From the NCBI GenBank assembly GCA_022402445.1, contig JAKRSF010000004.1, positions 381,876 to 445,875 on the forward strand: 64,000 bases of DNA, in the 5' to 3' direction. The translations under genes and the position numbers were made by a program. A model generated the notes under the pieces. It was not told where the DNA came from, did no database searches, and saw only the letters and a list, made by a program, of their open reading frames with translations. This DNA is from Cyanobacteriota bacterium. Its GTDB lineage: Bacteria > Cyanobacteriota > Cyanobacteriia > CACIAM-69d. Position 1 is the first letter of the stretch. Every line of letters starts with the position of its first letter. This document shows, in pieces, positions 27,154-35,765 of the stretch.

Positions 27154-27495
27154 CTAGGCGATCGCCATGGACCGCTGGGCCGGATCAATCTTGCTATTGA
27201 CCTCATAGAAGCGCGTATCCGGCGGCGCAGCGAACAGGGGAGCCATATTCTTCAAAATCGCCTCACAGGCATCGCTGCGGGTCGCATCCATCGTATCAAT
27301 CTCGTCCCAGAACAGGATGGCAATGCCGCGATCGCTATTGGGCTCCTGAAGCAAATAGCCCCCCTCAAACCCCTCGCCATAGGTGGACACCGCCGCCTCA
27401 AAGAGGGCCTGGGCCTCGCCGAATTTGCCCGGTTTGAACTCGCCGATCGCCACGTAGGCGTACTGGTGCTTGAGGAAGTCAAGGAACTCGCTCAT
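27154..27495 (-). CDS. Dimeric alpha/beta-barrel (ABM-like) protein
   Basis: 113 residues with a strong GGAGGTTTCCC ribosome-binding site before the ATG. Predicted beta-alpha-beta-beta pattern: YAYVAIGEFKPGKFGEAQALFEAAV, then FEGGYLLQEPNSDRGIAILFW, then a final strand DTRFYEVNSKI. This resembles the antibiotic-biosynthesis-monooxygenase/EthD-like dimeric barrel. No catalytic residues are diagnostic. It lies 59 bases upstream of the TPR pair and could share their transcript. Confidence 0.55.
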   Translation of the reverse strand: MSEFLDFLKHQYAYVAIGEFKPGKFGEAQALFEAAVSTYGEGFEGGYLLQEPNSDRGIAILFWDEIDTMDATRSDACEAILKNMAPLFAAPPDTRFYEVNSKIDPAQRSMAIA

Positions 27496-27658
27496 GGGAA
27501 ACCTCCTGGATAGGGACGCGGGGACCGCCGACGGGCTGACATCCTGCTGCTTTTTGCCCTATCCAGTGTGCCGCGATCCCCCTGAACCGCTGCAAAAGTT
27601 TTGCATTTCGTAGGTTTTACTGCGGCGATTGATGCGTTTCTTTAAGGGGCCAGGGGGG

Positions 27659-28360
27659 CTACTGCCGTCGGGTCCAGTGCCGCCATGCCAGGGTCAGGGC
27701 TCCCGCGATCGCGATCGGCACCGCCAAGGAGGGCAGGATTCGGGTCAGGCTGGGGGGATTGGCCCTTGAGGCTGAAGTTGAATTTGCCGTGGATTCAGCC
27801 GCCGCGATCGCCCCCGGATCCGCTAGCGCTGGGCTGGGGGAAGTTGCCGCCGGAGCCGCACCGCCCAGGACCGTCACCCCATAACTCACCGAAAAAGGCG
27901 TAAAACCCTCCGGCGATCGCGGCTGCCCCGTCAGGACCAGTTCATAGGCCCCCGCTCGCGCAAACGTGACCGTAGCACCGGGGATGGCCCGAAACGTCTC
28001 CGCATCGATCTCCGTGAGGGGGGGCTGGCTTTCGGGGCGATCGCCCGGTTGGCGCGGCAGGGGATGGACCGTCAACACGCAGTCGCACTCCTCCAGGGCA
28101 ATGGGTTTACCGCCCGGTCGCGTCAGCACAAACCAGGCTTTTGACGGTTCGCCACTGCGGGGATTGTGGTTCGGCTCGATGTGAAAGGTCACTGCCACAT
28201 TGCCCGCTCGCTGCACCGTATGGGCCGCCCCCGGCGCGATCGCCCCGAGCCCCCACACCGCTGTGGTTAACAGGAATGACGCCGCCGCCGCCCGCGATCG
28301 CTCTCCCCCGCTGAAAATCTGCATCATTTTAATGAGGTTGAATGGATGTCCTTCAATCAT
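27659..28360 (-). CDS. Membrane-anchored extracytoplasmic protein, partner of TauE-like transporter
   Basis: 233 residues. The ATG at 28360 overlaps the TGA of the upstream transporter gene by one base, which implies translational coupling. Signal segment ASFLLTTAVWGLGAIAPGAAHT; an extracytoplasmic beta-rich domain (VAVTFHIEPNHNPRSGEPSKAWFVLTRPGGKPI... ECDCVLTVHP... YELVLTG) that recalls copper-handling YtkA/FixH-like folds; an Ala/Ser/Pro linker; and a C-terminal anchor LPSLAVPIAIAGALTLAWRHW. The CDC pair and several His could bind metal. The family is not recognised with certainty. Confidence 0.7.
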   Translation of the reverse strand: MIEGHPFNLIKMMQIFSGGERSRAAAASFLLTTAVWGLGAIAPGAAHTVQRAGNVAVTFHIEPNHNPRSGEPSKAWFVLTRPGGKPIALEECDCVLTVHPLPRQPGDRPESQPPLTEIDAETFRAIPGATVTFARAGAYELVLTGQPRSPEGFTPFSVSYGVTVLGGAAPAATSPSPALADPGAIAAAESTANSTSASRANPPSLTRILPSLAVPIAIAGALTLAWRHWTRRQ

Positions 28361-29658
28361 CAAATCGTCGGTTTGGGCGTGGCGATCGCCAGCCGCAGCC
28401 CCAGCACCGCCAGCACAATCGCCGCGATCGCCCCTGTCCGGAGGCTGTGGGCCTGGGTAATGTGCAGCGCCCCGAGGAAGTGAGACCCGAGGCAGCAGGT
28501 ATGGATCGCCGCCAAAATCAGGGCCGGAATCGACAGCAAATGCAGCAGCCGCCACCGCCTGCGCCCCAGAACCGCGATCGCGCGATCGCAACTGGTCAGG
28601 GCCAACGGCGTCATCAGCAGCGCCGCCCAAAAGCCCGTCCACACGCCCACCTGATGCAGCGGCACCATGAACCCCACCACATCCATCTGCCACTGGAACG
28701 TATGATCCATCATCCGCGCCCCGTGGGCCAGGGCCAAGCCGTAGGCCCCCACCCCAATGGCCCGCCGGTAGCGCAGGGGCCAGCCCCACCACCGCGACAG
28801 GGGCCGCGCCGCCAGGGCCAGCAGCAACGCCAGCAGCGCCCCATAGCCCGTGTAGTCGGTCATTTCGTCCGTCCGCAGCAGGGTCAGGATGCCGACGGTC
28901 AGGGTGATCCAGCCCGCAAGGCGATAGAGCTGGCTGCGGCGATCGCGGCTCAGAAAGCCCGCTGACACCCCCACGCCCCACATCATCGGCACCGTCCCCA
29001 GCCCAAAGGCCAGCATGGAGAACGCCCCCGCGATCGCGCCGCCGGACTCGACGGCCTTGATCTGGGCCGCATAGAGAAAGCCGCAGGGCATCAGCCCCCA
29101 CAGCCCGCCCACCGCCAACGGCATCCACCAGGTGCGCCGCGCCGCCAGAGTTTGAATGGTTTTGCCCAGGCGATCATGGCCCGCCGCCCCCGCCAGGGGA
29201 TGCCACAGGGGCAAGCTGGGCATCCAGTCGGGCCGCAACTGGGCCAAGCCAAACCACACCAGCATCGCCCCCGTCAGCAGGCTCAACCCCTGCCGCAGAT
29301 CGCTCTCGATGCCCGCCAACTGGCCGCTCGCCACCAACAGCGATCCAATCCCGCCAACCGCCGCCCCCACGATCGCGTAGCTCAGGATCCGCCCCAGGTT
29401 CAGCAGCCCATGGAAGCCCAGGTGCGATCGCCACGCCGCCGCCGTTCTGGAATTCAGGGTCTTGGATTCCTCAGCGCCATAGGACAGGGAAAAGGCGATC
29501 GCCAGGGGGCCGCACATGCCCACGCAGTGCCCAAAACTGCCCAAAAATCCCAAAGACATCAGCAGCGCCAAATCCAACAGCGCCTCGGGCCGCCCCAAAC
29601 CGTCTACGCCTAACACGCTCAGCACACCGTCACCCGCGATCGCGATCGCCTTCTCCAC
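28360..29658 (-). CDS. TauE/SafE (UreH-like) membrane transporter with C-terminal extension
   Basis: 432 residues, GTG start at 29658. The N-terminal part has GFLGSFGHCVGMCGPLAIAF, the signature of the UreH/TauE-SafE type linked to copper or nickel handling, followed by six helices and MPCGFLYAA. The last ~170 residues add about five more helices with His and Cys (DHTFQW, PLHQVGVW, IHTCCLGSHFLGALH), resembling ferric-reductase-like membrane modules. It starts 8 bases after the tenA stop and overlaps the next gene by one base. The transported species is inferred to be a metal or sulfur compound; not proven. Confidence 0.8.
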   Translation of the reverse strand: MEKAIAIAGDGVLSVLGVDGLGRPEALLDLALLMSLGFLGSFGHCVGMCGPLAIAFSLSYGAEESKTLNSRTAAAWRSHLGFHGLLNLGRILSYAIVGAAVGGIGSLLVASGQLAGIESDLRQGLSLLTGAMLVWFGLAQLRPDWMPSLPLWHPLAGAAGHDRLGKTIQTLAARRTWWMPLAVGGLWGLMPCGFLYAAQIKAVESGGAIAGAFSMLAFGLGTVPMMWGVGVSAGFLSRDRRSQLYRLAGWITLTVGILTLLRTDEMTDYTGYGALLALLLALAARPLSRWWGWPLRYRRAIGVGAYGLALAHGARMMDHTFQWQMDVVGFMVPLHQVGVWTGFWAALLMTPLALTSCDRAIAVLGRRRWRLLHLLSIPALILAAIHTCCLGSHFLGALHITQAHSLRTGAIAAIVLAVLGLRLAIATPKPTI

Positions 29659-29666
29659 TACCTGTT

Positions 29667-30356
29667 CTAGGTTCCCATTCCTGGGCCGCCATGGCCGACT
29701 TCGCGCCCCGCCAGAATCGCCGCCTCAAAAAAATTCAGCTCACAGTCCATGGCATAGCGATAGGCCGACTCAATCTCTAAACTCGCTTGGCCGTGGCGAT
29801 CGAGCAGCCCCTCCAGCCGCTGGGCCAGGGCCTCAAACTCCTCACCGCCATAGGTGGCAATCCAGGGGCCATAGGCATGGTCCGGGATTCCTGATCGCCC
29901 CAACTCCTGACCCAGATGGGCATACAGCCGCATGCAGGGCACCATCGCCGCCGCGATCGCGATCGGCCCCTGCCCCCACGCCGTCGCCAGCAAAAAATCC
30001 ACATAGCGCCGGGTCGCCGCCCCCGGCCCCACCGCCGCCAAATCCAGCCCCCACTCCTGGGCATAGCGCCCGTGCAGGTTTAATTCCTCCAAAACCCCCG
30101 TCGCGAGGCCATGGAACAGGGCAAAATCCTCCGTCGTGGTGGTCTTTGCCGCCGCAAGGCTGTAGGCGCGGGCAAAGGCTTGCAGGAAAAACGCATCCTG
30201 ACCCACGTAGTAAGCAAAGGCCGACCGGGGCAGCGTCCCATCCGCCAGCCCCCGCACAAAGGCACAGTGCAAACAGGCGTGAATCACGTCCCGATTGCGG
30301 ACCCAGAGTTGCTGGGACAGGGGGACCGTCAGGGGGATCGAAGCGTCGCTAGCCAT
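29667..30356 (-). CDS. tenA: TenA family thiaminase II-like protein
   Basis: 229 residues from the ATG at 30356 (MASDASIPLTVPLSQQLW). Conserved TenA features: FVRGLADGTLPRSAFAYYVGQDAFFLQAFARAY, a Glu/Tyr-rich pocket region, the segment RYVDFLLATAWGQGPIAIAAAMVPCMRLYAHLG, and C-terminal YRYAMDCELNFFEAA. The catalytic-type Cys lies in VPCMRLY-like or DCELNFF positions. TenA salvages the pyrimidine of thiamin. No TPP riboswitch was seen upstream. It is followed after 8 bases by a transporter gene. Confidence 0.93.
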   Translation of the reverse strand: MASDASIPLTVPLSQQLWVRNRDVIHACLHCAFVRGLADGTLPRSAFAYYVGQDAFFLQAFARAYSLAAAKTTTTEDFALFHGLATGVLEELNLHGRYAQEWGLDLAAVGPGAATRRYVDFLLATAWGQGPIAIAAAMVPCMRLYAHLGQELGRSGIPDHAYGPWIATYGGEEFEALAQRLEGLLDRHGQASLEIESAYRYAMDCELNFFEAAILAGREVGHGGPGMGT

Positions 30357-30426
30357 GGATTTAGGAACAGCAGGGAAAGGAGAAAAATTGAAGGCTGAAT
30401 CAGAAAACGTCCGAAATTCTGTCCCC

Positions 30427-30480
30427 GTAGGGGTTGGGTCTCCCAACCCTGCCCCACGCGATCGCCCCAAACCCATTCAA
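30427..30480 (+). repeat. Two-hairpin repeat, left-half copy
   Basis: GTAGGGGTTGGG, TCT, CCCAACCC and the GC-rich tail ending ATTCAACC, as in the left half of the full element. It fills most of the gap between tenA and the upstream TPR gene and ends directly at that gene's stop codon. Confidence 0.85.
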
Positions 30481-30481
30481 C

Positions 30482-31636
30482 CTAACCTTCGTCGCTCAGG
30501 AGCCAGGTGAACAGGTCACTGTGGCGCAGGGCATCGAAATCCGGCTCAGAGCGGGCGAGATCGCGGTAGGTGGCCGGATCTAGCTGGACGGCCCGGTGGA
30601 GGTGCTCGATCGCCAGTTCCCCCTTTTGCTGGGCGGCGTAACAGCAGGCTTTGCCGTAGTGGGGACCGGCGAAGTCTGGATCCAGTTGCAGGGCGCGATC
30701 GAAGGCCGCGATCGCCTCATCATAGCGCTGCAATTTGCCCAGGGAGGTGCCGCGATTGTTCCAGGCTTCGACGAAGTTGGGCTTGAGGCGTAGGGCGCGG
30801 TTGAAAGCGGCGATCGCGTCGGCGTGGCGCTGCAATTTGCCTAAAATCGTGCCCCGGTTGTACCACAGGCCGCCGTAGTCGGGTTTGAGGCGCAAGGCCC
30901 GATCAATCGCCGCGATCGCCTCCCGGTAGCGACCCATGCGATCGAGGACGTAGGCGCGGTTGGCCCAGGCGGCGTAGAAATCCGGCCGTGCTTCGAGGGC
31001 TTTTTCAAAGGCGATCAGGGCGTCGTCATAGCGCTGCAATTCACACAGGTTATTGCCCCGCACGTACCACAGTTCCGCATCGGCTCCGGCGATCGCCTCT
31101 GGGGGCTGCGGTGGGGCGATCGCGGCGGCCATGGGGACATTCGGAGCTTGCTCTAGCTGGTCGCGTAGGCGATCGAGATCCTGATAGACCCGTTCCAGGA
31201 GGGCTTGGTTTTGGCGATCGAGGTCCGTTTTGACCTGCTGCAACTCCTGCTGTAGGGCGCTCTGGAATTCCTGCCGGAGTTCCCGCCGCACCTCCTGGGC
31301 GATCGCGCCGCGATCCAACCGCGATCGCCCGGATCCCTTTTGACCCACCCTTTGGCCCAGGGTCAGCCACGCGATCGCCACCACCGGCAGGGCCACCGAC
31401 GCCGCCATCAGCCCATAGAACAGATTCAGCGTGGGGGTCAGCGATCGCGCGATCGCCCCCTGAACCGCCGCCTCTAGATTGTTAGCGCCACTATTAGCGC
31501 CTTGAACGTCCTGGAGCGCCGAATTTCCTTGCGCCATTCCCGACGGAGCCATCAGGGCCACCGCCATTCCCAGGATCAACGCCCCACCGAGGACAATCAC
31601 CGCGCGATCGCGCCGCCGCCCACGCCCTGCTCCCAT
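30482..31636 (-). CDS. Membrane-anchored TPR protein with coiled coil
   Basis: About 384 residues from the ATG at 31636; a start at 31723 would place a charged leader before the signal. Order: signal/anchor AVIVLGGALILGMAVALM; a second hydrophobic helix LFYGLMAASVALPVVAIAWL at about 65-85; a coiled coil about 100-165 (RRELRQEFQSALQQELQQV and onward); five TPRs to the C-terminus with near-perfect repeats such as AWNNRGTSLGKLQRYDEAIAAFDRAL. It probably scaffolds a membrane complex. First gene of a minus-strand run with tenA and tauE. Confidence 0.85.
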   Translation of the reverse strand: MGAGRGRRRDRAVIVLGGALILGMAVALMAPSGMAQGNSALQDVQGANSGANNLEAAVQGAIARSLTPTLNLFYGLMAASVALPVVAIAWLTLGQRVGQKGSGRSRLDRGAIAQEVRRELRQEFQSALQQELQQVKTDLDRQNQALLERVYQDLDRLRDQLEQAPNVPMAAAIAPPQPPEAIAGADAELWYVRGNNLCELQRYDDALIAFEKALEARPDFYAAWANRAYVLDRMGRYREAIAAIDRALRLKPDYGGLWYNRGTILGKLQRHADAIAAFNRALRLKPNFVEAWNNRGTSLGKLQRYDEAIAAFDRALQLDPDFAGPHYGKACCYAAQQKGELAIEHLHRAVQLDPATYRDLARSEPDFDALRHSDLFTWLLSDEG

Positions 31637-31740
31637 CACCCCACCCCGTCGCGGCCCCACCCCCGGCAGCTTAACCCGTACAATCCCATCAGCCCCATTC
31701 CTGGGGGTGTCCGCCCTGTCCATTCGTCCCCTCGCGTCCC

Positions 31741-32877
31741 ATGGATTTGTATCGCACTGCCCTGCGCCCGCTGCTGTTCACCGGCTGGTTCGGTGACCCG
31801 GAAACCCTCCATGGGCGCTCCATTGACCTGCTCACCTGGCTGGCCCAACAGCACCAGTATCCCCTTGGGCGGCTCCTGCGCGATCGCCTCACGGCCACCT
31901 ATGGCTGCCCTAGCGATCGCCTCTGTCAAACCCTCTGGGGCGTCCAGTTTCCCAATCCCCTCGGCCTTGCCGCAGGCTTTGATAAAGATGGCACCGCCGC
32001 CGCCGCATGGCAAACCCTCGGCTTCGGTTTCGCGGAACTGGGCACCGTCACCCACCGCCCCCAACCGGGCAACCCCCAACCGCGCCTGTTCCGCCTGCCC
32101 CGCGATCGCGCCGCCCTCAACCGCATGGGGTTTAACAATCAAGGGGCCGCCCGCCTCGCCGATAGCCTCCGCGACCTGCGCCGGATCACCCCCAGCCCCC
32201 TCACCATCCCCCTGGGCATCAACCTGGGCAAATCCAAAATGACCCCCCTCGACGGTGCCCCGGCGGACTACCTCGCCAGCTTCCAACTGCTCCAGGATTT
32301 GGGGGACTACTTCGTCGTCAATGTCTCCTCCCCCAACACCCCCGGCCTGCGGGACTTGCAGGACAGCGATCGCCTCGGGGCCATCCTCGACACCCTCCAG
32401 CGGGCCAACCAAGGGCAAAAACCGATCCTCGTCAAAATTGCCCCCGACCTCACCGACGACGCGATCGCCCAGGTCATCGCGATCGCCCAGCGGCACAATC
32501 TTGCCGGCATCATCGCCACCAACACCACCATCCGCCGCGACGGCCTGCTCACCCCCACCCTCACCACCGGCAACCGCCCCCAGGATGAACCGGGCGGCCT
32601 CAGCGGAGTCCCCGTGCGATCGCGCTCCACCGAAGTCATCCGCCTCATCTACCGCGAAACCGGCGGCACCCTACCCATCATTGGCGTGGGCGGCATCTTC
32701 AGCGCCGACGACGCCTGGGAAAAAATCACCGCCGGAGCCAGCCTCATCCAAACCTACACCGGCCTCATCTATGAAGGCCCCGCCCTCATACGCAAAACCC
32801 TCACCGGCCTTCTGCAACACCTCGATCGCCACAACCTACCCAATATCTCCGCCGCGATCGGCCTCGATCACCGGTAG
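31741..32877 (+). CDS. pyrD: Dihydroorotate dehydrogenase (quinone), class 2
   Basis: 378 residues. N-terminal amphipathic helix ([18 protein letters not shown]) for membrane contact, then [15 protein letters not shown], the class 2 catalytic-Ser region [18 protein letters not shown]-binding NTTIRRDG and [15 protein letters not shown]. It oxidises dihydroorotate to orotate with quinone as acceptor, in pyrimidine synthesis. Class 2 is the usual cyanobacterial type. It is divergent from the TPR gene and convergent with psbA. Confidence 0.97.
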   Translation: MDLYRTALRPLLFTGWFGDPETLHGRSIDLLTWLAQQHQYPLGRLLRDRLTATYGCPSDRLCQTLWGVQFPNPLGLAAGFDKDGTAAAAWQTLGFGFAELGTVTHRPQPGNPQPRLFRLPRDRAALNRMGFNNQGAARLADSLRDLRRITPSPLTIPLGINLGKSKMTPLDGAPADYLASFQLLQDLGDYFVVNVSSPNTPGLRDLQDSDRLGAILDTLQRANQGQKPILVKIAPDLTDDAIAQVIAIAQRHNLAGIIATNTTIRRDGLLTPTLTTGNRPQDEPGGLSGVPVRSRSTEVIRLIYRETGGTLPIIGVGGIFSADDAWEKITAGASLIQTYTGLIYEGPALIRKTLTGLLQHLDRHNLPNISAAIGLDHR

Positions 32878-32945
32878 AACCATCAAGTCCAGTCACAACA
32901 ACTCCAGGGCGCGATCGCAAAGCCCCCACCAAAAATAGCCAAAGC

Positions 32946-32978
32946 AAAAAGGGGGAGACCCAAACTGGATCTCCCCCC
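32946..32978 (-). terminator. psbA terminator
   Basis: On the minus strand GGGGGAGA (32977-32970) pairs with TCTCCCCC (32958-32951) around an 11-base loop and is followed by TTTTTGC. Confidence 0.9.
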
Positions 32979-33028
32979 TACTCGTATCTAGGTCAAAGCT
33001 TCAAGCTTTCTAAACCCTTTGCAAAATC

Positions 33029-34111
33029 CTAGCCGTTGATGGCGGGAGCTTGCAGAGCCACAGGCGCAGACTCGCCAGCAGCCAGGTCCAGAGGGAAGTT
33101 GTGAGCGTTACGCTCGTGCATCACTTCCATACCCAGGTTCGCACGGTTCAGCACGTCAGCCCAGGTCCCAACCACACGACCCTGAGAGTCGATGATCGAC
33201 TGGTTGAAGTTGAAGCCGTTCAGGTTGAACGCCATCGTGCTGATGCCCAGCGCCGTGAACCAAATACCCACAACCGGCCACGCACCCAGGAAGAAGTGCA
33301 GCGAGCGGCTGTTGTTGAACGAAGCGTATTGGAAGATCAACCGACCGAAGTAGCCGTGGGCCGCAACGATGTTGTAGGTCTCTTCTTCTTGACCGAACTT
33401 GTAGCCATAGTTCTGAGACTCGGCCTCGGTCGTCTCACGCACCAGGCTGGAGGTCACCAGCGAACCGTGCATGGCAGAGAACAGCGAGCCACCGAACACA
33501 CCGGCAACGCCCAGCATGTGGAACGGGTGCATCAGGATGTTGTGCTCGGCTTGGAACACGAACATGAAGTTGAACGTGCCCGAGATGCCCAGGGGCATAC
33601 CGTCAGAGAAGGAGCCTTGGCCGATCGGGTAGATCAGGAACACGGCGGTCGCAGCGGCCACAGGAGCGCTGTAAGCAACGCAGATCCAAGGGCGCATGCC
33701 GAGGCGGTAGGACAGTTCCCACTCACGACCCATGTAGGCGAAAACGCCGATCAGGAAGTGGAACACCACCAACTGGTAAGGACCACCGTTGTACAGCCAC
33801 TCGTCGAGGCTGGCGGCTTCCCAAATGGGGTAGAAGTGCAGGCCGATGGCGTTCGAGGACGGCACAACGGCACCGGAGATGATGTTGTTGCCGTACAGCA
33901 GGGAGCCAGCAACCGGCTCGCGGATCCCGTCGATGTCAACGGGAGGCGCGGCGATGAAGGCGATGATGAAGCAGATCGTGGCAGTCAGCAGGGTGGGGAT
34001 CATCAGCACGCCGAACCAACCCACGTAGATGCGGTTGTTGGTGCTGGTCACCCAGTTGCAGAACTGCTCCCACAGGTTCGCGCTTTGGCGCTGTTGCAGA
34101 GTTGCAGTCAT
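33029..34111 (-). CDS. psbA: Photosystem II D1 protein (Glu130 type)
   Basis: 360 residues from [17 protein letters not shown], the standard D1 start. Key residues are in place: Tyr161, Asp170, Glu189, His190, and the C-terminal extension of 16 residues after Ala344, which CtpA removes. Residue 130 is Glu (YMGREWEL), the form associated with high-light D1 in Synechococcus elongatus and with most psbA2/3-type copies. It binds P680, pheophytin and QB in the thylakoid. HIP1 octamers are absent from the gene, consistent with strong codon constraint. Other psbA copies may exist elsewhere. Confidence 0.99.
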   Translation of the reverse strand: MTATLQQRQSANLWEQFCNWVTSTNNRIYVGWFGVLMIPTLLTATICFIIAFIAAPPVDIDGIREPVAGSLLYGNNIISGAVVPSSNAIGLHFYPIWEAASLDEWLYNGGPYQLVVFHFLIGVFAYMGREWELSYRLGMRPWICVAYSAPVAAATAVFLIYPIGQGSFSDGMPLGISGTFNFMFVFQAEHNILMHPFHMLGVAGVFGGSLFSAMHGSLVTSSLVRETTEAESQNYGYKFGQEEETYNIVAAHGYFGRLIFQYASFNNSRSLHFFLGAWPVVGIWFTALGISTMAFNLNGFNFNQSIIDSQGRVVGTWADVLNRANLGMEVMHERNAHNFPLDLAAGESAPVALQAPAING

Positions 34112-34181
34112 GGTTAAGAGATAATTGCGTTGACAGTTGAAATGAAAAGGTATGAATGTCGGGCTTGCGTCCGATGAATCC

Positions 34182-34210
34182 ATATTAGGGCATTCGCTAA
34201 GTTTTGTAAA
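34182..34210 (-). promoter_or_regulatory. psbA promoter
   Basis: Minus-strand TTTACA (34210-34205), 17-base spacer, TAATAT (34187-34182); both hexamers are typical of cyanobacterial psbA. The leader to the ATG is about 65 bases. Confidence 0.85.
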
Positions 34211-34336
34211 GCATTCCGTAACGCAAATTCAGAAATGGGGGAAATCGCGATCGCCGCGCCCCGGTCGGTACGGCTGCGGGTACGGTTGGGGGATTGGGCC
34301 TATGGGGCCAAAGGGCTTGTGGAATAAAGGTTTAGG

Positions 34337-34777
<441 letters not shown>

Positions 34778-34838
34778 TCAACGGTTCCCCGCACCTAGGC
34801 CGCTGTCGCCGTCGTGGCCCCCAACCGCCTCGGAAACT

Positions 34839-34867
34839 TTGTTACATACGGTAATATTTAGTAAAAT
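34839..34867 (+). promoter_or_regulatory. rpaB promoter with HLR1-like repeat
   Basis: TTGTTA (34839-34844), 17-base spacer, TAAAAT (34862-34867). Overlapping it, GTTACATA (34841-34848) and GTAATATT (34851-34858) are spaced by two bases, like the HLR1 motif bound by RpaB; the first half matches the consensus fully, the second at six of eight positions. Autoregulation is inferred. Confidence 0.5.
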
Positions 34868-34958
34868 TCTGAAGCATCCCTAAGGACGGTTGCCCCGCCG
34901 GGGTTCTGGTGGAGGGCAGCCCGTCGTTTTTATAAGACATTCCGGCTTTTACAAATCA

Positions 34959-35711
34959 ATGGCAGCAGACACCGATCGCTCTCGCGGAAAGATTCTCATT
35001 GTCGATGACGAGTCCGCCCTGCGCCTGATTTTGACCACGCGCCTCGCCTTGGCGGGGTATGAGGTGGTGGCGGCGGCGGATGGGGAGGAGGCCCTGGAGG
35101 CGTACCAACGGGAATCGCCGGATTTGATTGTGCTGGATGTGATGATGCCGAAGCTCGACGGCTATGGCGTCTGCAAGGCGGTGCGTCAGGATTCGGATGT
35201 GCCGATTATTATGCTGACGGCCCTGGGGGATGTGGGCGATCGCATCACGGGGTTGCAGATGGGGGCGGATGATTATTTATCAAAACCGTTTTCGCCGAAG
35301 GAGTTGGAGGCGCGCATTGCCTGTGTGCTGCGGCGGGTGCGTGATCGCCTACCGAGTTCGACGCCGGAGGCTGATCGCATCCAGATCGGCAGTTTGCAGA
35401 TTGATATGCGCAAGCGGCAGGTCTATCGTCAGGATCGCCGCATTCGCCTGACCCACACGGAATTCAGTTTGCTGGAGCTGCTGTTCAACCGGCGCGGGGA
35501 GGCGGTGGCGCGGGCGGAGATTTTGCAAACCCTCTGGGGCTATGCGCCTCGGGTGCAGTCGGATATGCGGGTGGTGGATGTGCATGTGGCGCGGCTGCGC
35601 TCCAAGCTGGAGGATGATCCGCGCAATCCTGAAATCATCCTGACGGTGCGGGGGACGGGCTATGCGGCTCCTCGGCTGGCGCTGGAGCCGTCGGAGGCGA
35701 TCGGGGCCTAG
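34959..35711 (+). CDS. rpaB: OmpR-type response regulator RpaB
   Basis: 250 residues from MAADTDRSRGKILIVDDES; an earlier in-frame ATG at 34890 is unlikely. Receiver: acidic pair VDDE, phospho-acceptor Asp60 in IVLDVMMPKLDGYGVCKAVR, Thr in MLTALGDVGDRITGLQMGADDYLSKPFSPKEL. Winged-helix output: LTHTEFSLLELLFNRRGE, then VVDVHVARLRSKLEDDPRNPEIILTVRGTGY. The length of the inter-domain linker and these segments match RpaB/Ycf27, which binds HLR1 sites to control high-light and photosystem genes and works with the NblS kinase. nblS is not in the window. Confidence 0.85.
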   Translation: MAADTDRSRGKILIVDDESALRLILTTRLALAGYEVVAAADGEEALEAYQRESPDLIVLDVMMPKLDGYGVCKAVRQDSDVPIIMLTALGDVGDRITGLQMGADDYLSKPFSPKELEARIACVLRRVRDRLPSSTPEADRIQIGSLQIDMRKRQVYRQDRRIRLTHTEFSLLELLFNRRGEAVARAEILQTLWGYAPRVQSDMRVVDVHVARLRSKLEDDPRNPEIILTVRGTGYAAPRLALEPSEAIGA

Positions 35712-35765
35712 AATCGATCCGACCCTGGCCTAATGGCGGCTGGGCTGGGCGGTGGGGTGATCTCC

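Noticed and set aside
27659-29128. 489-codon minus-strand frame extending upstream into the TauE-like gene
   Set aside because: The first half lies inside the TauE-like coding region in a different frame. The real gene starts at 28360 with an ATG overlapping the upstream stop.
30357-30481. TPP riboswitch upstream of tenA
   Set aside because: The gap holds the half-copy of the dispersed repeat; no CTGAGA/ACCTGA-type TPP core is present.
33050-34117. Long open frame opposite psbA (355 codons)
   Set aside because: Reverse-frame artefact of D1 codon usage; psbA is certain on the other strand with promoter and terminator.
34182-34230. HLR1 motif in the psbA promoter
   Set aside because: GTTAC and TTTACA occur, but the halves are spaced by four rather than two bases and the first half deviates, so it is not a supported RpaB site.
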